Source of the DNA: Vulcanococcus limneticus LL | Lineage (GTDB): Bacteria; Cyanobacteriota; Cyanobacteriia; PCC-6307; Cyanobiaceae | Reading direction: 5' to 3' | NCBI RefSeq assembly: GCF_002252705.1 | Contig: NZ_NQLA01000001.1 | Coordinates: forward strand, 162,417-226,416 | DNA length: 64,000 nucleotides | Translations under genes and position numbers: made by a program | The notes under the pieces: model-generated | Databases searched by the model: none | What the model saw: the letters and a program-made list of their open reading frames with translations, nothing else | Told to the model about the DNA's origin: nothing | In this document: one piece after another, positions 8,941-18,840 of the stretch | Layout of the letters: every line of letters starts with the position of its first letter | Numbering within the stretch: position 1 is the stretch's first letter

Positions 8941-9894
8941 TCAGGCCTCGGGCCGGACGCTTGCAAAGATCTCCTCCAGGATCTCGCCGGCTCCCCGGGC
9001 CTTGAGCGTGTGGGCCAGGGCGATCCCGATGGCCTCCGGATCCTCCTGTGGGCCCCGGGCCTCATCGCGGATCAGGCGCAGGCCATCGAGGCTGGCCACC
9101 ATGCCCGTGAGTATCAGGGAGTCGCCCTCGAAGCGGGTATTGACGCCGATGGGCACCTGACAGCCCCCCTCCAGCTCCCGCAGGAAGGCGCGTTCGGCCA
9201 GGCAGCGGCGGGCGGTGGGCAGGTGCTCCAGGACCTTGATCTGGGTCAGCACGGCCTCATCACCCTCGCGGCACTCGATGCCGAGGGCTCCCTGTCCCAC
9301 GGCGTGCAGGGAGATCGAGGGATCGATCAGCTCGTGGATGCGATCCCCCAGGCCCAGGCGGCCCAGACCGGCGGCCGCCAGGATCAGGCAGTCGAACTCA
9401 CCGGCATCGAGCTTCTCAAGGCGGGTGATCACGTTGCCCCGCACATCCTTGAAGGTGAGGTGAGGAAAGTGGTGGCGCAGCTGGGCCAGGCGCCGCAGCG
9501 AGCTGGTGCCCACCACCGCACCCTCCGGCAGGGTGGCGAGGGTCTTGTCGGCGTGCTTGGCGTGCACCACCAGGGCATCGGCGGGATCCTCCCGCTCGGT
9601 GATGCAGCCCAGCATCAGGCCCTCGGGCAGGTTGGTGGGCAGGTCCTTGAGGCTGTGGACGGCGATGTCGGCCCGATCCACCAGCATCTGGGCCTCCAGT
9701 TCCTTGGTGAACAGCCCCTTGTCGCCGATTTTGGCCAGGGCCACATCCAGGATCTTGTCGCCCTGGGTCGCCATGGCCTCGATCGTGATCTCCAGGCCGG
9801 CGTGGGCCTTGGCCAGCTCATCGCGCACCCAGTGGGTCTGCACCATGGCCAGCTGGCTGCGGCGGGAGGCGATGCGCAGTTGGGAGGCGGCCAT
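8941..9894 (-). CDS. hemC: porphobilinogen deaminase (hydroxymethylbilane synthase)
   Basis: Polymerises four porphobilinogens to hydroxymethylbilane in the tetrapyrrole pathway feeding heme, chlorophyll and bilins. The N-terminal [14 protein letters not shown] and the KDLPT segment are family signatures. The cysteine that binds the dipyrromethane cofactor is in [11 protein letters not shown]. The 317-residue length is normal. ATG 9894 (MAASQLRI) is preferred over an ATG 15 codons upstream because the family normally begins just before the RIASR segment. It lies immediately upstream of the ClC gene. Other tetrapyrrole genes in the window (hemH, cobK, cobO) are not adjacent. Confidence 0.96.
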   Translation of the reverse strand: MAASQLRIASRRSQLAMVQTHWVRDELAKAHAGLEITIEAMATQGDKILDVALAKIGDKGLFTKELEAQMLVDRADIAVHSLKDLPTNLPEGLMLGCITEREDPADALVVHAKHADKTLATLPEGAVVGTSSLRRLAQLRHHFPHLTFKDVRGNVITRLEKLDAGEFDCLILAAAGLGRLGLGDRIHELIDPSISLHAVGQGALGIECREGDEAVLTQIKVLEHLPTARRCLAERAFLRELEGGCQVPIGVNTRFEGDSLILTGMVASLDGLRLIRDEARGPQEDPEAIGIALAHTLKARGAGEILEEIFASVRPEA

Positions 9895-9988
9895 CAGATG
9901 CTTCGGGGGCAGCGGCGGCTGCCGAATCAGAGCCGCCAAGCCTAAGGAGTGGCCGGTCCGCTCCAGGGGCGGATGGGGGAGGTCGTGA

Positions 9989-10414
9989 TCAGAAGAAATC
10001 GAGGGGCAGCGGTCCCCAGGTGGCCTCGGCGCCCGGATCGGCGGGACTGTGGCCGGTGATCAGGATCCCCTCCCCCAGGCCCGCCTCAGCGCGCACCAGG
10101 TATCGGCCGCTGTTCTGGTTGGCCTTGAGGAAGGCCGGCCCTTCGATCGCCTCGGGCAGGGCGCAGCCCGGATCCAGCTCCAGGGCCGGCCAGCCCAGGG
10201 CCGCCTCGGTGGCCCGCAGGGCCTGCGCGGCGGCGCTGGCCGTTGGGGCCATCACCCCCACGGTGAACCAGTCGCAGCGGGCGATGGCGGCGTCGAGCTG
10301 CTGGCGCAGGACTGCGCGCTGCTCGTTCGTGAGGGCGGGTGCGCTGCGCAGGCCACAGAGTTCGGCCAGCGCGGCCAGCTCGGCGGTGGCTTGGGGGGCG
10401 GAGTCGGCGGTCAT
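9989..10414 (-). CDS. DUF1824 family protein
   Basis: A 141-residue protein of unknown function that I recognise as the cyanobacterial DUF1824 family. It has no signal peptide, membrane segment or catalytic motif. The conserved core includes [28 protein letters not shown] and GEGILITGH; the C-terminus LPLDFF is typical. The start ATG 10414 is preferred over a longer frame, because the extra 38 residues are low-complexity and would approach the PAP2 gene. It lies downstream of the glycosylation module on the same strand with an 80-bp gap and may be read through from it. Confidence 0.65.
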   Translation of the reverse strand: MTADSAPQATAELAALAELCGLRSAPALTNEQRAVLRQQLDAAIARCDWFTVGVMAPTASAAAQALRATEAALGWPALELDPGCALPEAIEGPAFLKANQNSGRYLVRAEAGLGEGILITGHSPADPGAEATWGPLPLDFF

Positions 10415-10493
10415 GGGGGTTTCGGGAGGGAGGACGACGCGGAGCTGTGAATCGCACCGCTGCTGGGGGCTTGCGCTGGCAGGCAGCGTGGCA

Positions 10494-11159
10494 TCAGGCG
10501 GGTCGCCGGCGCCGCTCCCACACCGCAAAGCCGGCCAGGCAGCAGCTCAGCCACACGTAGCCCAGGGAGGCCCCGGCCACGATGTCGGTGAGCCAGTGGG
10601 CGCGGCAGTAGAGGGTGCTCAGCCACACCAGCGCCACCCAGGCGCTCGAGCCGAGGAACAGGGGCCGGCGCAGCTTGGGGTAGTGGGCTGCCAGCAGCGT
10701 GCAGGTCAGGAAATAGAACACCACCGAGCCGGCCGCATGGCCACTGGGGAAGCTGCGGCCGCTGATGTTCTCGAGCAGCCGATCGCTGGGGCGGGCCCGG
10801 TCGAACAGGGGCTTGAGCCAGCGGTCCACGATCAGCAGGATGCCCGCCGTGCCCACAGCCAGACAGGCCAGTTCGGCCCAGAGGCGGCGCCAGGTCAGAA
10901 AGCCGAGCACCGCCAGCACCAGAAAGGCGGTCACGTGCACGCCGCTGAGCTGATACACCAGCAGCAACAGCCGGCCCAGCCCGTCGGGGATGGCGCCGTG
11001 GATCCGCTCCAGCACCGCTTCATCGAAGGCCGGGTGCCTGTCGCTGGCCAGCCGGGGGCCGAAGCCCGCCAGGGCGGCGGCCACCAGGACACCGAAGGCC
11101 AGGCGCCAGGGGCCCAGCTGCTGCAGCCATAGCCGCGCCAGGGACAACACCGTTCGCAT
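10494..11159 (-). CDS. PAP2-type membrane phosphatase, probable undecaprenyl-pyrophosphate recycling
   Basis: Integral membrane phosphatase of 221 residues with about six helices. The three PAP2 motifs are present: KPLFDRARP (K-x6-RP), SFPSGHAAG (PSGH) and a relaxed third motif CRAHWLTD, in which the usual Ser-Arg is Cys-Arg while His and Asp are kept. Its ATG overlaps the stop of the upstream GT39 gene by one base (TGATG), so the two are translationally coupled. By context it most likely dephosphorylates a polyprenyl (pyro)phosphate released by the neighbouring glycosyltransferases (inference); phosphatidate is an alternative substrate. Confidence 0.86.
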   Translation of the reverse strand: MRTVLSLARLWLQQLGPWRLAFGVLVAAALAGFGPRLASDRHPAFDEAVLERIHGAIPDGLGRLLLLVYQLSGVHVTAFLVLAVLGFLTWRRLWAELACLAVGTAGILLIVDRWLKPLFDRARPSDRLLENISGRSFPSGHAAGSVVFYFLTCTLLAAHYPKLRRPLFLGSSAWVALVWLSTLYCRAHWLTDIVAGASLGYVWLSCCLAGFAVWERRRRPA

Positions 11160-12973
11160 CAGGAGTCCTGCAGCTGGTTCAGGCGGGCCAGGGACAGGCG
11201 GATCAGCCGGTGGGCCTGGCGCCGCGCCAGCAGCTCACCATCGCCTGGGCCCACCCCAAACTCCAGCAGTTCGGCGTCGTTGCCGAACAGCAGCAGGCTG
11301 GCTGGGGCCGCTCCGGGGCGGACCGGTCCAGGTTGTCCTGGGGCCCCCCGATCCGCCAGCTCCCGGCGGGCATCGTCGGCGCTGTGCACGAACAGCACCG
11401 GCCGGCCGCTGTAGTACACGACGCTGTAGCGCTTGTAGCCCACCACCAGCAGCGGCTCACCCGGCCGGGCGATCTCGCCCGCCAGGCGCGCCAGCTGGCG
11501 GATCGGCAGCTGGCGCTCACGATCCAGCAGGGGTGCCAGGCCAGGCAGCACCAGGGCCAGCAGGCCCAGGAAGGCGCCCGCATTCGGGAGCCACAGCCAG
11601 GCCAGGCCCCCGGGCCGCAGCAGCAGCAGGGCCAGGCCGAGGGTGGCCGCGGCCAGCAGGGCGGCCAGCAGCTGGGGGAGGCCCGAGGCCTGCAGCGCGG
11701 CGGCGAAGTCCGGATAGGCGGGATCGCTGGCCACCAGCCGGGGCGCCAGGGCCGCCGCCAGGGCCATCAGGCCGAGAACGGCCGCATTGACCCAGCCGCT
11801 GGCGGCCTGGCCGCGGCCCTGGGGCTGGGCGGTCTGCTCCAGGGGCTGGAACTGCAGGGCCAGTAGCAGGGCCCCTGCGGGGATCGACGGCAGGATATAG
11901 CCAGGCAATTTGGTGGCCGCGGCCGAGAAGAAGGCCACCACCACCACCAGCCACACCAGGGCCAGCAGCGGCAGGTCTGCGCCCGTGGGCGGTGTCCGCC
12001 AGCGCTCCAGTCGCCAGAAACGCAGCCGGGTCAGGGCTACTGGCAGATACAGCGACCAGGGCAGCAGCAGCAGCAGCAGCCAGGGCAGGTAGTACCAGGG
12101 CGGTCCCGGGTGGGAATACAGCACTGAGGTGAAGCGCTCCAGATTGCTGAAGCCGATGAAGTGCTGCAGGAACTCCATGCCATTGACCTGGGTGGCCAGG
12201 GCATACCAGGGGGTGGTCACCCCCAGGAAGAGGGCCGCCATCGGCAGCAGGGGCGCCCGCCGCAGCTGGGCGAGCAGCTGGCCCTTGAACAGCAGGAACA
12301 CGATGATCACCAGGCCTGGCAGCAGCAGGCCCACCGGGCCCTTGGCGAGCGTCGCGATGCCGGCGAAGAGGGCCATGGAGCCGTGGCCTAGGCGCCGCAG
12401 CGCCACCCGCTCGGGCTGGGCGTAGGCCAGGGCAAAGCCGAAGAGTGCCAGCGCGATGGCGCTGGAGAGAAACATGTCCGTCACCGAGGAGCGGCCCCAG
12501 CCCACCCAGCCGGGCGAGAGGGCCAGCACGGTGGCGGCCAGGGTCGCGCGACCCACCCGCCGCCGCGGCAGCTCTGCGGCGGGGGCCAGCTGCCACACCA
12601 GGGCGGCCATGGCCAGCACCACGGCGCTGGCAGCCAGGGCCACGGGCAGGCGGGCGGCCCACTCGCTGAGGCCGAACAACCGGAAACTGAGGGCCACCAT
12701 CCAGTAGCCCCACACCGGGTAGTCGAAGAAGGTGGCGCCGTTCCAGCGGGGGGTGACCCAGTCGCCGCTGTCCGCCATCTGGCGGGCCACCTCCACGAAC
12801 AGGCCCTCGGTCTTGTCCATCAGCCCGAGGGTGCCGAGCTGCTGGAAGAACGCCAGGATGCAAAGCCCGATCAGGGCCGCCAGGCCCAGGGCCATCGGGC
12901 GACGCCCGTCGGCGTCCAACCAGCTCTCCAGCCGCGCCCTGGATCGCCTCAGCGGGCTGATCAGCCTCTCCAT
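11159..12973 (-). CDS. GT39/ArnT-like polyprenyl-phosphate-sugar glycosyltransferase
   Basis: A 604-residue polytopic membrane protein of the dolichyl-phosphate-mannose mannosyltransferase/ArnT superfamily. The first periplasmic loop carries the acidic motif region LMDKTEGLFVEVARQM, followed by the FFDYPVWGYWM segment typical of the family. About eleven further hydrophobic helices and a soluble C-terminal tail with a YSGRPVLFVHS segment follow. It would transfer a sugar from a polyprenyl phosphate to an acceptor on the outer face of the membrane. ATG 12973 fits between the GT2 stop (25-bp spacer) and the first helix. It is coupled to the PAP2 phosphatase downstream. Confidence 0.88.
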   Translation of the reverse strand: MERLISPLRRSRARLESWLDADGRRPMALGLAALIGLCILAFFQQLGTLGLMDKTEGLFVEVARQMADSGDWVTPRWNGATFFDYPVWGYWMVALSFRLFGLSEWAARLPVALAASAVVLAMAALVWQLAPAAELPRRRVGRATLAATVLALSPGWVGWGRSSVTDMFLSSAIALALFGFALAYAQPERVALRRLGHGSMALFAGIATLAKGPVGLLLPGLVIIVFLLFKGQLLAQLRRAPLLPMAALFLGVTTPWYALATQVNGMEFLQHFIGFSNLERFTSVLYSHPGPPWYYLPWLLLLLLPWSLYLPVALTRLRFWRLERWRTPPTGADLPLLALVWLVVVVAFFSAAATKLPGYILPSIPAGALLLALQFQPLEQTAQPQGRGQAASGWVNAAVLGLMALAAALAPRLVASDPAYPDFAAALQASGLPQLLAALLAAATLGLALLLLRPGGLAWLWLPNAGAFLGLLALVLPGLAPLLDRERQLPIRQLARLAGEIARPGEPLLVVGYKRYSVVYYSGRPVLFVHSADDARRELADRGAPGQPGPVRPGAAPASLLLFGNDAELLEFGVGPGDGELLARRQAHRLIRLSLARLNQLQDS

Positions 12974-12998
12974 CGGGGGGATCTGCAACCGGGTGAGG

Positions 12999-14183
12999 CT
13001 ACGGGGTGTTCCAGACGAACCTGGAGCTGGCGGCGTAGTTCCAGACGAACACCACCAGGATCCCGGCCAGCTGGGCACTGAGCGAATCGGCATAGGAGAG
13101 GCGCACCAGCACCTGGGCCACGCCCACGTTGGCCGCCAGCGGCAGGCTGGAGACCAGCAGGAACTTGAGCAGGCCCTGGAGCAGCGCCAGGCCCCGCAGC
13201 CGCGCGAAGCGGAAGGTGAGGGCGTTGTTGATCAGGTAGTTGGAGCTGGCGGCCGTCAGCGCCCCCACCAGGGCCAGCTCCTGGTTGCCCGCCAGGGGGC
13301 GGCCGGTGAGCCCCAGCAGCAGCTGGGTCATCGCCAGTTGCACCAGCACGCCGCTGGCCCCCACCAGGCCGAAGCTGATGGCGCGGCGGGGCAGCAGCCG
13401 CAGGCTGAGGCTGTGCAGGATCGAGATCAGGAAGTCCCAGAAGACCGCCAGATCCAGCTTGGAGGCGCCGTAGCTGCGGGGCTGGAAGCTCAGGGGGATA
13501 TCGGCGGCCCGCAACCGGCCGCGGCTGACGGCCAGCAGCTCGTAGAGGAACTTGAAGCCGTTCACATCCACGGCCCGGATCAGGGGCAGGGCAGCCTCCA
13601 GCCGCAGGGCGAAGAAGCCGCTCATGTAGTCGCTGAGGTGCCCAAAGGAGCGGGGCAGGCTGCGGCGGGCGGCGGCGTTGGCCCAGGTGGAGCCGGTCTC
13701 GCGGCGGCCGCTGAGGCCATGGATCTCGGCCTCGGGGTGGAAGCGGCTGCCGATCACCAGATCCAGATCGCCCTGCTGCAGCGCCTGCAGGGCCCGCAGC
13801 ACCGCACCGGGCTCGTGCTGGCCGTCGCTGTCCATCACCAGGGCCACGTCGCCGCTGGCATCCAGCAGGCCCTCCTTGATGGCGCTGGCCAGCCCGGCCC
13901 GGCCCACCCGGCGGATCAGGCGGATCGCCGGCTCGTCGTGGGCGAGGCGCCGCACGAGCTCGGCGGTGCCATCGGCCGAGTCGTCGTCCACCACCAGGAT
14001 TTCCAGGTCGACGTGCTGCTGGAGCGGCAGCAGCTGGGCCAGCAGCGGCTCGATGTTGCCCCGCTCGTTGTAGGTGGGCAGCACGATCGACAGCCGCAGG
14101 CGCGCTGTGCTGGATGGGGGCGTGGGCTCAGGCAAGGTCGGAGGATCTCCGCGATGGGCGGGGGTCGTGCTGGCTGCAGGCAC
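12999..14183 (-). CDS. GT2 polyprenyl-phosphate glycosyltransferase fused to GtrA-like membrane domain
   Basis: A 394-residue fusion. The N-terminal GT2 domain (from SIVLPTYNERGN) has the nucleotide-binding VVDDDSADGT and the metal-binding DSDGQH, and resembles dolichyl-phosphate mannose synthase/GtrB. The C-terminal ~130 residues form four hydrophobic helices of GtrA type (from RAISFGLVGASGVLVQL). This would charge a polyprenyl phosphate with a sugar and help flip it. It is the first gene of a three-gene module with GT39 and PAP2. The start is GTG 14183, after a Pro/Thr-rich leader; an internal start closer to the GT2 core is possible. Confidence 0.9.
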   Translation of the reverse strand: MPAASTTPAHRGDPPTLPEPTPPSSTARLRLSIVLPTYNERGNIEPLLAQLLPLQQHVDLEILVVDDDSADGTAELVRRLAHDEPAIRLIRRVGRAGLASAIKEGLLDASGDVALVMDSDGQHEPGAVLRALQALQQGDLDLVIGSRFHPEAEIHGLSGRRETGSTWANAAARRSLPRSFGHLSDYMSGFFALRLEAALPLIRAVDVNGFKFLYELLAVSRGRLRAADIPLSFQPRSYGASKLDLAVFWDFLISILHSLSLRLLPRRAISFGLVGASGVLVQLAMTQLLLGLTGRPLAGNQELALVGALTAASSNYLINNALTFRFARLRGLALLQGLLKFLLVSSLPLAANVGVAQVLVRLSYADSLSAQLAGILVVFVWNYAASSRFVWNTP

Positions 14184-14186
14184 AGC

Positions 14187-14211
14187 AAAACCGGCGGGGA
14201 ACTCCCGCCGG
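14187..14211 (-). terminator. intrinsic terminator of rpoD
   Basis: A perfect 8-bp stem (CCGGCGGG/CCCGCCGG) with a 5-base loop, followed on the minus strand by TTTT. It lies 50 bp beyond the rpoD stop and just before the glycosyltransferase start, so it separates rpoD from the glycosylation module. Confidence 0.85.
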
Positions 14212-14261
14212 CCGCTGAACCGTAGACCGATGCACCTGGAGCCGGGCTCAGGTGCCGGAGC

Positions 14262-15683
<1,422 letters not shown>

Positions 15684-16476
15684 GGAGAAGGAGGCGCGGG
15701 AACGGCGGGAGCAAGACGGGGCTGACGCCAACGCGGTTGCGGGCGGAAGGCGCGAGGTGGCGCGCAGCTCAGTCAGCGAGGTCGAGGGTGAGATCGGGGG
15801 GAGACGTCAGCAGGCGCAGTCGGTCGGTGGCGACATCCGTCGGCGGCATCAGGCGTTGGCAGGGGCCAGGGGGGCAGGCGAACGGGCGGAACGGCGCGGA
15901 GGCGGCAGAGCCACCGGGGCGACGCCTTCTCCACGCTGGGAGCGAGACTCCAGCTGGAAGACTGCCCAGGTGTCCGCCGGGACGGATGAACCGTTCGATG
16001 GTGAACAGTTCAATGATGAACAGTTCAATGATGAAAAGTTCGGAGATGAAGTGTGTAGGGAGTGGGGCGTAGTGACAGGGGAGGCCTGGACCGAGGGCGG
16101 GTGATCCGCAGTCGGTGGGATGGGGCAGGTGGGGCGCTCAGTGAACCGCAGGGGGCAAACCCAGGAGCGTGGGGCAAGAGGGGACGGGCCCGAGAGGGCG
16201 ATCCCACGGGGGTTGGGCATGACCCGCGGCGGCAGGACCTGGGTGGAGATCCGGCCATGGGAGCGGGTCCGGGGGGGGGACGTCCGAGGCGAGAATCCTT
16301 GCAGGCGAAACCGAAACGGTGGGCAGAAGCCCGGGCAGTGCTGTCAGGGGTGGTCGCAGATCGGGGGCACAGGGTGGACCTGGCACGGCCTCGAATCTTC
16401 CCGCTGGTGCGGAACCTTGCCGGGTTCCGACAGCAGCCCATCGGACTGCTCAACAGGCTCATTGTAAGAAACGCCC
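15684..16476. other. 793-bp divergent intergenic region between rpoD and priA
   Basis: No convincing gene is seen. Short open frames on both strands are Arg/Gly/Pro-rich, lack a start context and match no family I know. The region must hold the rpoD and priA promoters. The stretch 16100-16330 is G-rich on the plus strand. A 15-bp tandem repeat lies at 15979-16053 (listed separately). The length is unusual in this otherwise tightly packed window, which suggests a long rpoD 5' UTR or an unannotated small RNA. Confidence 0.5.
15979..16053. repeat. 15-bp tandem repeat, five units
   Basis: Five consecutive 15-base units with consensus TTCAATGATGAACAG. Units 3 and 4 (16009-16038) differ at one position, unit 2 at two, and units 1 and 5 are degenerate. 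A 15-base period could encode a 5-residue repeat on either strand (xFNDEQ-type on plus, SSLNC-type on minus), but no credible gene contains it. It is AT-richer than its surroundings. Confidence 0.85.
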
Positions 16477-18819
16477 GTGAGCTTTGCAACAGTCGCAGCC
16501 TCGGACGCTGCTGCGAATCCCCCTGAAGGTCTTCCCGAGCGGGGCGCGCCCTGGCTGCAGGTCTGGCTGGAGGCGGGCCGGGAGGGGCAAGTGTTCACTT
16601 ACGCCAACCCCGAGGGTTGGCCCCTGGCCAGCGGTGATCTGGTGCGCCTGCGGCTGCAGGGCCGGCGCCACGTGGGTCTGGTGGTGGAGCCGCTGGCGGA
16701 GCTGCCGCCCGAGCTGGCCGGCCGTCGCATCCTGCCGATCGAGGCCGTGCACCAGAGCGCGGCGGTGGACCCCCACTGGCAGGCCCTGCTGGCCCAGGTC
16801 GCCCGCGACTGCCACACCAGTCTGTTCCGCACCCTCAAGACGGCCCTGCCGCCGGGCTGGCTGGGCCAGCGGGCCGAGCGCCACGCCAGCGCACCGCGTC
16901 GGCGCATTCGGGTGGAGGCACGGTCTGACGCCGCAGTTCCCGCGGACGCCACCGCAGGCCTCACGCCGCGTCAGCTGCAGGCCCTGGAGCTGCTGGAGCG
17001 CGCCGGTGGTGCGGCCTGGCTGAGCCCGTTCAGCGCCGCCACGGGCATCGGCCGCTCGGTGCTGGAGGCCCTGGAGCGCCGCGGCCTGGTTCGCCTGCGA
17101 CGGATGGCCGACGGCCTGGAGGAGGGTGCGGTGCTGCTCCCTGGCTCGGAAGGCGTGGCGCCGCAGCTGGAGCGTCCCCAGGTCCTCACGCCCCAGCAGG
17201 ACGAGGTGCTGGCGGCGATCCGCGCCGCTGCCCCCGGCCAGGCGCTGCTGCTGTGGGGCGTCACCGGCGCCGGCAAGACCGAGGTCTACCTGCAGGCTGC
17301 CGCCGATGCCCTGGCGGCGGGCCGCTCCGCCCTGCTGCTCACCCCCGAGATCGGCCTGATCCCCCAGCTGCTGGAGCGCTGCCGGCGTCGCTTTGGTTCG
17401 GGGGTGCTCGAGTACCACAGCGGCTGCAGCGAGGGCCAGCGCATTCGCACCTGGCGGCGCTGCCTGGCCAGCGGCTCACCGGTGCTGGTGGTGGGGACCC
17501 GCTCGGCCGTGTTCCTGCCCATCCCCCAGCTGGGGCTGATCGTTCTCGATGAGGAGCACGACAGCTCCTATAAGCAGGACAGCCCGATGCCCTGCTACCA
17601 CGCCCGCGACGTGGCGCGACAACGGGCGCTCCGCAGCGGCGCCCGCCTGGTGCTGGGCAGCGCCACCCCCTGCCTCGAGACCTGGCTCAGCTGTCAGGGT
17701 TCCCAGCCCAGCACCACTCTGCTGCGGCTGCCGCAGCGGATCGGCAGCCGGCCCCTGCCGCCGGTGCGGCTGGTGGACATGCGCCACGAGCTGGAGGAGG
17801 GCCACCGGCGTCTGATCAGCCGGCCGCTGATGGAGCGGCTCGCAGCCCTGCCCGCCTGCGGCGAGCAGGCGGTGGTGCTGGTGCCCCGCCGCGGCTACAG
17901 CAGCTTCCTCAGCTGCCGCAGCTGTGGCGAGGTGGTGCAGTGCCCCCACTGCGATGTGGCCCTCACCGTGCACCGCAGTCGGGCCGCGGGCGGCGGCGGT
18001 GCGGGCCGGCAATGGCTCCGCTGCCACTGGTGCGATCACCGCCAGGAGATCGGCGAGCGCTGCGGCGCCTGCGGCTCCACCGCCTTCAAGCCCTTCGGCG
18101 CCGGCACCCAGCGGGTGATGGAGCAGCTGGAGGCCGAGCTGGAGGGGCTGCGGGTGCTGCGCTTCGATCGCGACACGACCCGCGGCCGCGAGGGCCACCG
18201 CCGCCTGCTCGATCAGTTCGCCGCAGGCGAAGCCGACGTGCTGGTGGGCACCCAGATGCTGGCCAAGGGCATGGACCTGCCCGACGTCACCCTGGCGGCC
18301 GTACTGGCCGCCGACGGCCTGCTGCACCGCCCCGACCTGCGGGCTGGCGAGCAGAGCCTGCAGTTGCTGCTGCAGCTGGCGGGCCGGGCCGGCCGGGGCG
18401 ACCGCCCGGGGGAGGTGCTGGTGCAGACCTACTGCCCCGAGCACCCGGTGATTCGCCACCTGGTGGATGGGCGCTACGAGGCTTTTCTGGAGGAGGAGCT
18501 GGCGCTGCGGCGCAGCGCGGGCCTCGTGCCCTTCAGCCGGGCCTGCCTGCTGCGCCTCGCGGGACCCTCTGCCAGCGGTACCGCGACGGCGGCCGCGGCC
18601 CTTGCGGAACGGATCCGGCCTGGCGTGGTGGCCGCCGGCTGGCTGGTGATCGGTCCGGCACCGGCGCCCGTGGCCCGGGTGGCCGGCCGCAGCCGTTGGC
18701 AGCTGCTGCTGCACGGCCCCACCGCCTCGGTTCTGCCCCTGGCCAGCGAGGCGGAGCTGCGGGCCGGCCTGCCCCAGGGGGTGAGCCTGGCGATCGATCC
18801 CGATCCGCTGGAGCTATAG
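16477..18819 (+). CDS. priA: primosomal protein N' (replication restart helicase)
   Basis: A 780-residue DEAH-type helicase that reloads the replisome at stalled forks. After the N-terminal DNA-binding domain there is a winged-helix region and the helicase core with Walker A GVTGAGKT (Lys267) and Walker B/DEAH as DEEHD. The zinc-binding insertion has paired cysteines: CRSCG, CPHC, CHWC and CGACG. The C-terminal helicase motif is VGTQMLAKGMDLPDV followed by QLAGRAGRGDRPG. The start is GTG 16477, reached after the long intergenic region. It converges with the DUF3153 gene with a 21-bp gap. Confidence 0.96.
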   Translation: MSFATVAASDAAANPPEGLPERGAPWLQVWLEAGREGQVFTYANPEGWPLASGDLVRLRLQGRRHVGLVVEPLAELPPELAGRRILPIEAVHQSAAVDPHWQALLAQVARDCHTSLFRTLKTALPPGWLGQRAERHASAPRRRIRVEARSDAAVPADATAGLTPRQLQALELLERAGGAAWLSPFSAATGIGRSVLEALERRGLVRLRRMADGLEEGAVLLPGSEGVAPQLERPQVLTPQQDEVLAAIRAAAPGQALLLWGVTGAGKTEVYLQAAADALAAGRSALLLTPEIGLIPQLLERCRRRFGSGVLEYHSGCSEGQRIRTWRRCLASGSPVLVVGTRSAVFLPIPQLGLIVLDEEHDSSYKQDSPMPCYHARDVARQRALRSGARLVLGSATPCLETWLSCQGSQPSTTLLRLPQRIGSRPLPPVRLVDMRHELEEGHRRLISRPLMERLAALPACGEQAVVLVPRRGYSSFLSCRSCGEVVQCPHCDVALTVHRSRAAGGGGAGRQWLRCHWCDHRQEIGERCGACGSTAFKPFGAGTQRVMEQLEAELEGLRVLRFDRDTTRGREGHRRLLDQFAAGEADVLVGTQMLAKGMDLPDVTLAAVLAADGLLHRPDLRAGEQSLQLLLQLAGRAGRGDRPGEVLVQTYCPEHPVIRHLVDGRYEAFLEEELALRRSAGLVPFSRACLLRLAGPSASGTATAAAALAERIRPGVVAAGWLVIGPAPAPVARVAGRSRWQLLLHGPTASVLPLASEAELRAGLPQGVSLAIDPDPLEL

Positions 18820-18840
18820 CGCTGGGATACCCCCAGGCCC

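Noticed and set aside
15849..16220. 123-codon minus-strand frame containing the 15-bp repeat
   Set aside because: Pro/Ser/Arg-rich without domain, no convincing start context, likely non-coding leader sequence.
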